From Alteromonadaceae bacterium (GTDB taxonomy: Bacteria > Pseudomonadota > Gammaproteobacteria > Enterobacterales > Alteromonadaceae), in contig NZIK01000099.1 of assembly GCA_002691625.1 (NCBI GenBank), positions 77,012 through 117,166 of the forward strand: a DNA stretch of 40,155 bases, read 5' to 3'. Position numbers and translations under genes: made by a program. This document shows positions 37,720-40,155 of this stretch, in pieces. A model generated the notes under the pieces. The model ran no database searches, was not told the DNA's origin, and worked only from the letters and a program-made list of their open reading frames with translations. Position 1 is the first letter of the stretch. Every line of letters starts with the position of its first letter.

Positions 37720-38255
37720 GGGCAGACTCCCTCCTTCGCATCTACATCGCTTACAGGTAAGGATAAACGCACAAATAAACTGAGACTTTTTATCTCGACA
37801 ATCAAATCTTTGTTTTCCATATTATCGAGTAGCGTGCCCACGTACCCCGCAAACTTGCCGGTTTTAATAACCACCTGGTTACCTTTTTTATAATCAAGCG
37901 GACTGCACTGGGTAGCCGCTTTTTGCATGGCAACGTGTTTGATTGTCTTCATTTGATCCTCAGGTATTACCGCAGGCAGAGACCCAGTACACACATAACT
38001 GCTAAACCCTTTAAGGTTTTTTAAGCGACAGAAACCTCGCTCATCATGTTTAACAAATAGATAGCGCTCAAATAATGGCACTTGGTTTTTTGCTCGCTGT
38101 GCGCCATCATTGGCCGTCAGAAATGTAGGCAGAAACGTTTCGTAACCGAGATTAAACTCCTTGTTCAAGGTCAGAATCGTCCTGTTTAGGGTGGCTTCTC
38201 CCTTGTAATTGGTATAAATCGCATACCAGGACATCGCATTCGTCATTGTCATCAT
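37710..38255 (-). CDS. NusG/RfaH-family transcription elongation factor paralogue
   Basis: 181 residues. The N-terminal NGN domain is recognisable in WYAIYTNYKGEATLNRTI, ETFLPTFL, VPLFERYLFVKHDE and GFSSYVCTGSLPAVIPEDQM. The C-terminal KOW domain follows (KKGNQVVIKTGKFAGYVGTLLD). The loss of general NusG features and the placement at the head of an operon point to a specialised, RfaH/LoaP-type antiterminator that keeps RNA polymerase going through its own operon. Start ATG at 38255, or ATG at 38252 with better spacing to GGAG. Its 3' end overlaps the first DUF2589-like gene. An ops-like hairpin lies 12 bases upstream. Confidence 0.88.
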   Translation of the reverse strand: MMTMTNAMSWYAIYTNYKGEATLNRTILTLNKEFNLGYETFLPTFLTANDGAQRAKNQVPLFERYLFVKHDERGFCRLKNLKGFSSYVCTGSLPAVIPEDQMKTIKHVAMQKAATQCSPLDYKKGNQVVIKTGKFAGYVGTLLDNMENKDLIVEIKSLSLFVRLSLPVSDVDAKEGVCPCT

Positions 38256-38266
38256 TTTGCTCCAAC

Positions 38267-38282
38267 GCGGACAGGCTCCGCC
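38267..38282 (-). promoter_or_regulatory. ops-like element upstream of the NusG paralogue
   Basis: On the minus strand GGCGGAGCCTGTCCGC resembles the RfaH recruitment site (consensus GGCGGTAG..T) with one base missing. It can fold into a 5-base-pair hairpin (GCGGA/TCCGC, loop GCCTG), as the non-template ops strand does. Position in the leader of a NusG-paralogue operon fits, but a single copy could be chance. Confidence 0.35.
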
Positions 38283-38394
38283 ATTTCAATATCGTGAACT
38301 GAAATCTAAAACTACTCTGATTGAATTGTTCAAACCGTGGCCGCTAGATTTGACTGGTATAACCTTAACCCGAATGGTTTCGGCTCACTTTTGA

Positions 38395-38919
38395 TTAAGT
38401 AAATTCGATTATTGATGGCGTAAGAATGTTCTGGTTTGCCAATAAACGTTGCGCTGTGGGTGAAAGGTTGAATTGTTTTTTATAAGCACTGGCAAAGTTA
38501 GCCTGATTCTCATAACCAACCTCAAAACCTATTTGCTGTACGGTTAAATTTGATTCAATCAATAAGGTTTTCGCGGTAAGCATGCGTTGCTTTCTTAACC
38601 ATTCAAAAACACCGGTATTAAGACAACCCTTAAAATATGCCGCGAGTTGACTGCGGTTTGAGCCAACCTCTTGGGCAATCTCATCGAGCGTGAATTTGTC
38701 ACTTAAATGGCTAAGTAAAAAAAGACAAGCGCGCTCAACAACAGCTTGTTCCCGCTCTCGTTCTCCGCCCATACCACTATGGCTGTAGGACAACCATTCT
38801 CTTTTTCTTGGCTGACGAATTTCTACTTCGAAGCCATTGGCCTCCAGTAATTTAGTACTTTCCTGGATACCACCCTCTTCCAAAGAAAGAATGACCACCT
38901 TTTTTAATGTTTGCGTCAT
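38395..38919 (-). CDS. AraC-family transcriptional regulator
   Basis: 174 residues. The first 60 residues (VVILSLEEGGIQESTKLLEANGFEVEI) show no cupin sensor domain. About 66-164 is a double helix-turn-helix of the AraC/XylS type: FTLDEIAQEVGSNRSQLAAYFK, then LTVQQIGFEVGYENQANFASAYKKQFNLSP. It is encoded 139 bases upstream of the NusG paralogue on the same strand and probably controls that operon, which is inference. Start ATG with AAGGG upstream. A small hairpin (38951-38966) precedes it. Confidence 0.9.
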   Translation of the reverse strand: MTQTLKKVVILSLEEGGIQESTKLLEANGFEVEIRQPRKREWLSYSHSGMGGEREREQAVVERACLFLLSHLSDKFTLDEIAQEVGSNRSQLAAYFKGCLNTGVFEWLRKQRMLTAKTLLIESNLTVQQIGFEVGYENQANFASAYKKQFNLSPTAQRLLANQNILTPSIIEFT

Positions 38920-39259
38920 TTTTCTAGCCCTTCTTCTAGCAACATGTAATGCGACTAAACAGTCGCTCGAAAACTACAGGCTAAAAACCTAGACGGTTGA
39001 CAAAATAAATACCTAACGAGAGATTTACGTTTTCTTACCGCTTTCTTACCACTATTAAAATTTGAAGAAATTCAACTATTAATAGTGATTTTTTGTTTTT
39101 ATAACAGGACTGGTGCTAGTATCTGCAAACTAGAATTTAAACTGCAGAAGTTTATCTACGGTCTGATCACCCTGGGTGATGTCGTCTCTAAAATTGTTTA
39201 ATTACTGTGTTTAACCCGGTGATGCCAAACAGGCATCACGTAAAAGCAAGGTATTCAAT
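38920..39259. other. Divergent intergenic region with several small palindromes
   Basis: 340 bases between the AraC gene and the STAND regulator. I see GCGACT-AAAC-AGTCGC at 38951-38966 and a perfect TTGACA at 38997-39002 whose -10 is poor. An ATCACCC-T-GGGTGAT palindrome lies at 39166-39180, and a further hairpin just before the STAND regulator. The repeated GGTGAT core in the last two suggests operator sites. No small gene is evident. Confidence 0.5.
39219..39239 (+). promoter_or_regulatory. Hairpin just upstream of the STAND regulator start
   Basis: GTGATGCC, loop AAACA, GGCATCAC: a perfect 8-base-pair stem ending 20 bases before the TTG start, close to the ribosome-binding site AAGG. It could regulate translation or serve as an operator. 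Confidence 0.5.
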
Positions 39260-40096
39260 TTGAACAATAATAGTGGCGCTAATACATCTTTCATTAACCA
39301 TCCTTTTTATGTCGATGATATGTTCATTGATCCACTAAAAAACCAAATTTTCGACGGTAAACGGTGGCTGGATATTCAACCTAAAGTGATGGAAGTACTG
39401 TGTTACCTCTCTCTGAGAGCCAACGAGTTGGTGACCGCAGATGAACTAATTACCACTTGTTGGTCCAATACATTGGTCAGCGATGGTCCCATTCACAAAT
39501 GCATTGCCCAGTTGCGAAAAGTTCTGCGCGATAGTAGTAAAGAACCGCGATTTATCAAAACGATTGTCAAGAAAGGCTATGTACTAATTGCTAGCGTCAG
39601 AGGTGTTCACGAGACAAGCGCAACGAGAAAGCGATGGTTGAAAGGAAATCCCTACCCCGGCAATGCGCCATACAGCCAAACCCACTGCGATGTATTTTTT
39701 GGTCGGGAACAACTGATTGCAACAGTTGAAGAGTGGCTAGCGGAATTGGACGCTAGCAACACGTCGTGGCTAGCCATTGAAAGTAAGCCTGGTGCGGGGA
39801 AAACATCATTGATTCATGCCGGCATTTTACCTCGCTTATCAGCTCTCCCCCAATTTAATGCCACTTCATGGGTTGAAACCATTCTTATTGACTTAAACAA
39901 TGTCGATTCCATAGCAGCATTTAAGGAACATTGTTTGGATCCCCTTATTGAAAAAGGAATAGTAAAAACAGCTAAAAGGGATCAATTCGGCTTAGACATT
40001 GTTATTTGTGACAACGTTTCTTCGCTGCAAGGGTTGTTACAGGGAAAACAAAGCCAGGTAACCGTTCACCAAGGCCCTATTGACAGGCAGCTTTGA
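39260..40096 (+). CDS. OmpR-type winged-helix / STAND-NTPase regulator, prematurely ended
   Basis: 278 residues. About 16-113 is a CadC/OmpR-type winged helix (LDIQPKVMEVLCYLSLRANELVTADELI-type start, HKCIAQLRKVLRD, FIKTIVKKGYVLIASV). YSQTHCDVFFGREQLIATV then leads into a STAND-type NTPase with P-loop ESKPGAGKTS at 174-183. Proteins of this design usually continue for several hundred residues with a Walker B region and repeats. Here the frame stops at 40096, and the last dozen residues do not look like the family. The gene is probably interrupted by an insertion or frameshift. The start is TTG with AAGG upstream; the first in-frame ATG (39320) would cut into the winged helix. Confidence 0.75.
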   Translation: MNNNSGANTSFINHPFYVDDMFIDPLKNQIFDGKRWLDIQPKVMEVLCYLSLRANELVTADELITTCWSNTLVSDGPIHKCIAQLRKVLRDSSKEPRFIKTIVKKGYVLIASVRGVHETSATRKRWLKGNPYPGNAPYSQTHCDVFFGREQLIATVEEWLAELDASNTSWLAIESKPGAGKTSLIHAGILPRLSALPQFNATSWVETILIDLNNVDSIAAFKEHCLDPLIEKGIVKTAKRDQFGLDIVICDNVSSLQGLLQGKQSQVTVHQGPIDRQL

Positions 40097-40155
40097 AGTC
40101 GTCGAGCAGAGGATAGGACGTTTTGTTCAGCGTCGCTTCGAGAATGGCGCGGAGC
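40077..40155 (-). other. Possible edge of an inserted element with a partial minus-strand frame
   Basis: From about 40065 to the window end the bases become GC-richer than the preceding gene. A minus-strand frame (40077-40154) runs in from outside and ends LLDDFKAACQ-stop. A transposase 3' end close to an element terminus would look like this, and it would explain the early end of the STAND regulator. I do not recognise the family and only one edge is visible. Confidence 0.22.

Noticed and set aside
34201..38919. Prophage remnant
   Set aside because: No integrase, capsid, tail, lysis or attachment-site repeats are visible; the genes share one orientation with regulatory genes at the head.

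Overview
The window looks like a chromosomal segment of a marine gammaproteobacterium of the Alteromonadales (Alteromonas / Aestuariibacter-like). This is inferred from protein character, the purL-mltF adjacency, and the order rpsB-tsf-pyrH-frr-uppS-cdsA-dxr-rseP-bamA-ompH-fabZ-lpxA-lpxB-rnhB-dnaE-accA. No rRNA or marker-gene comparison was possible, so the genus is not claimed.

Layout. 1-6.1 kb: purL on the minus strand, diverging from an MltF-like periplasmic protein. Then come an overlooked 37-residue basic ORF and tadA. 6.2-10.4 kb: a PspB-like small membrane protein behind an extended -10 promoter and a long inverted repeat, a type IV pilin-like protein, a CPA2 (Kef-type) antiporter, and a diguanylate cyclase with a TTG start. 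10.4-30.3 kb: a nearly continuous minus-strand housekeeping block. Read in the direction of transcription it runs rpsB-tsf // pyrH-frr-uppS-cdsA-dxr-rseP-bamA-ompH // fabZ-lpxA-lpxB-rnhB-dnaE-accA // tilS, where // marks a strong terminator. It couples translation factors, UMP kinase, isoprenoid carrier and phospholipid synthesis, outer-membrane protein assembly, lipid A synthesis and replication. The striking point is that lpxD, usually between ompH and fabZ, is missing. A short intergenic region with a terminator takes its place.

30.3-34.1 kb: an accessory minus-strand operon of a DcaP-like porin, a family-3 periplasmic binding protein and an SDF-fold symporter. It looks like an uptake route spanning outer membrane, periplasm and inner membrane. 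The symporter lacks several residues that define canonical Na+/dicarboxylate carriers.

34.2-38.9 kb: the most novel part. An AraC-type regulator is followed by a NusG/RfaH-like elongation factor paralogue. Behind it are four small proteins sharing a DUF2589-type core: two clear members and two divergent ones with N-terminal helical extensions. A zinc-ribbon protein and a His-rich 87-residue protein resembling the C-terminal end of polymorphic toxins complete the run. An ops-like hairpin sits just upstream of the NusG paralogue. This may be a dedicated antiterminator-controlled locus of unknown function. 39.3-40.1 kb: a divergent OmpR-type winged-helix/STAND-ATPase regulator that ends far too early. 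Sequence of different character, possibly the edge of an inserted element, follows it to the window end.

All assignments come from reading the sequence and recalling family motifs. No similarity search was run.
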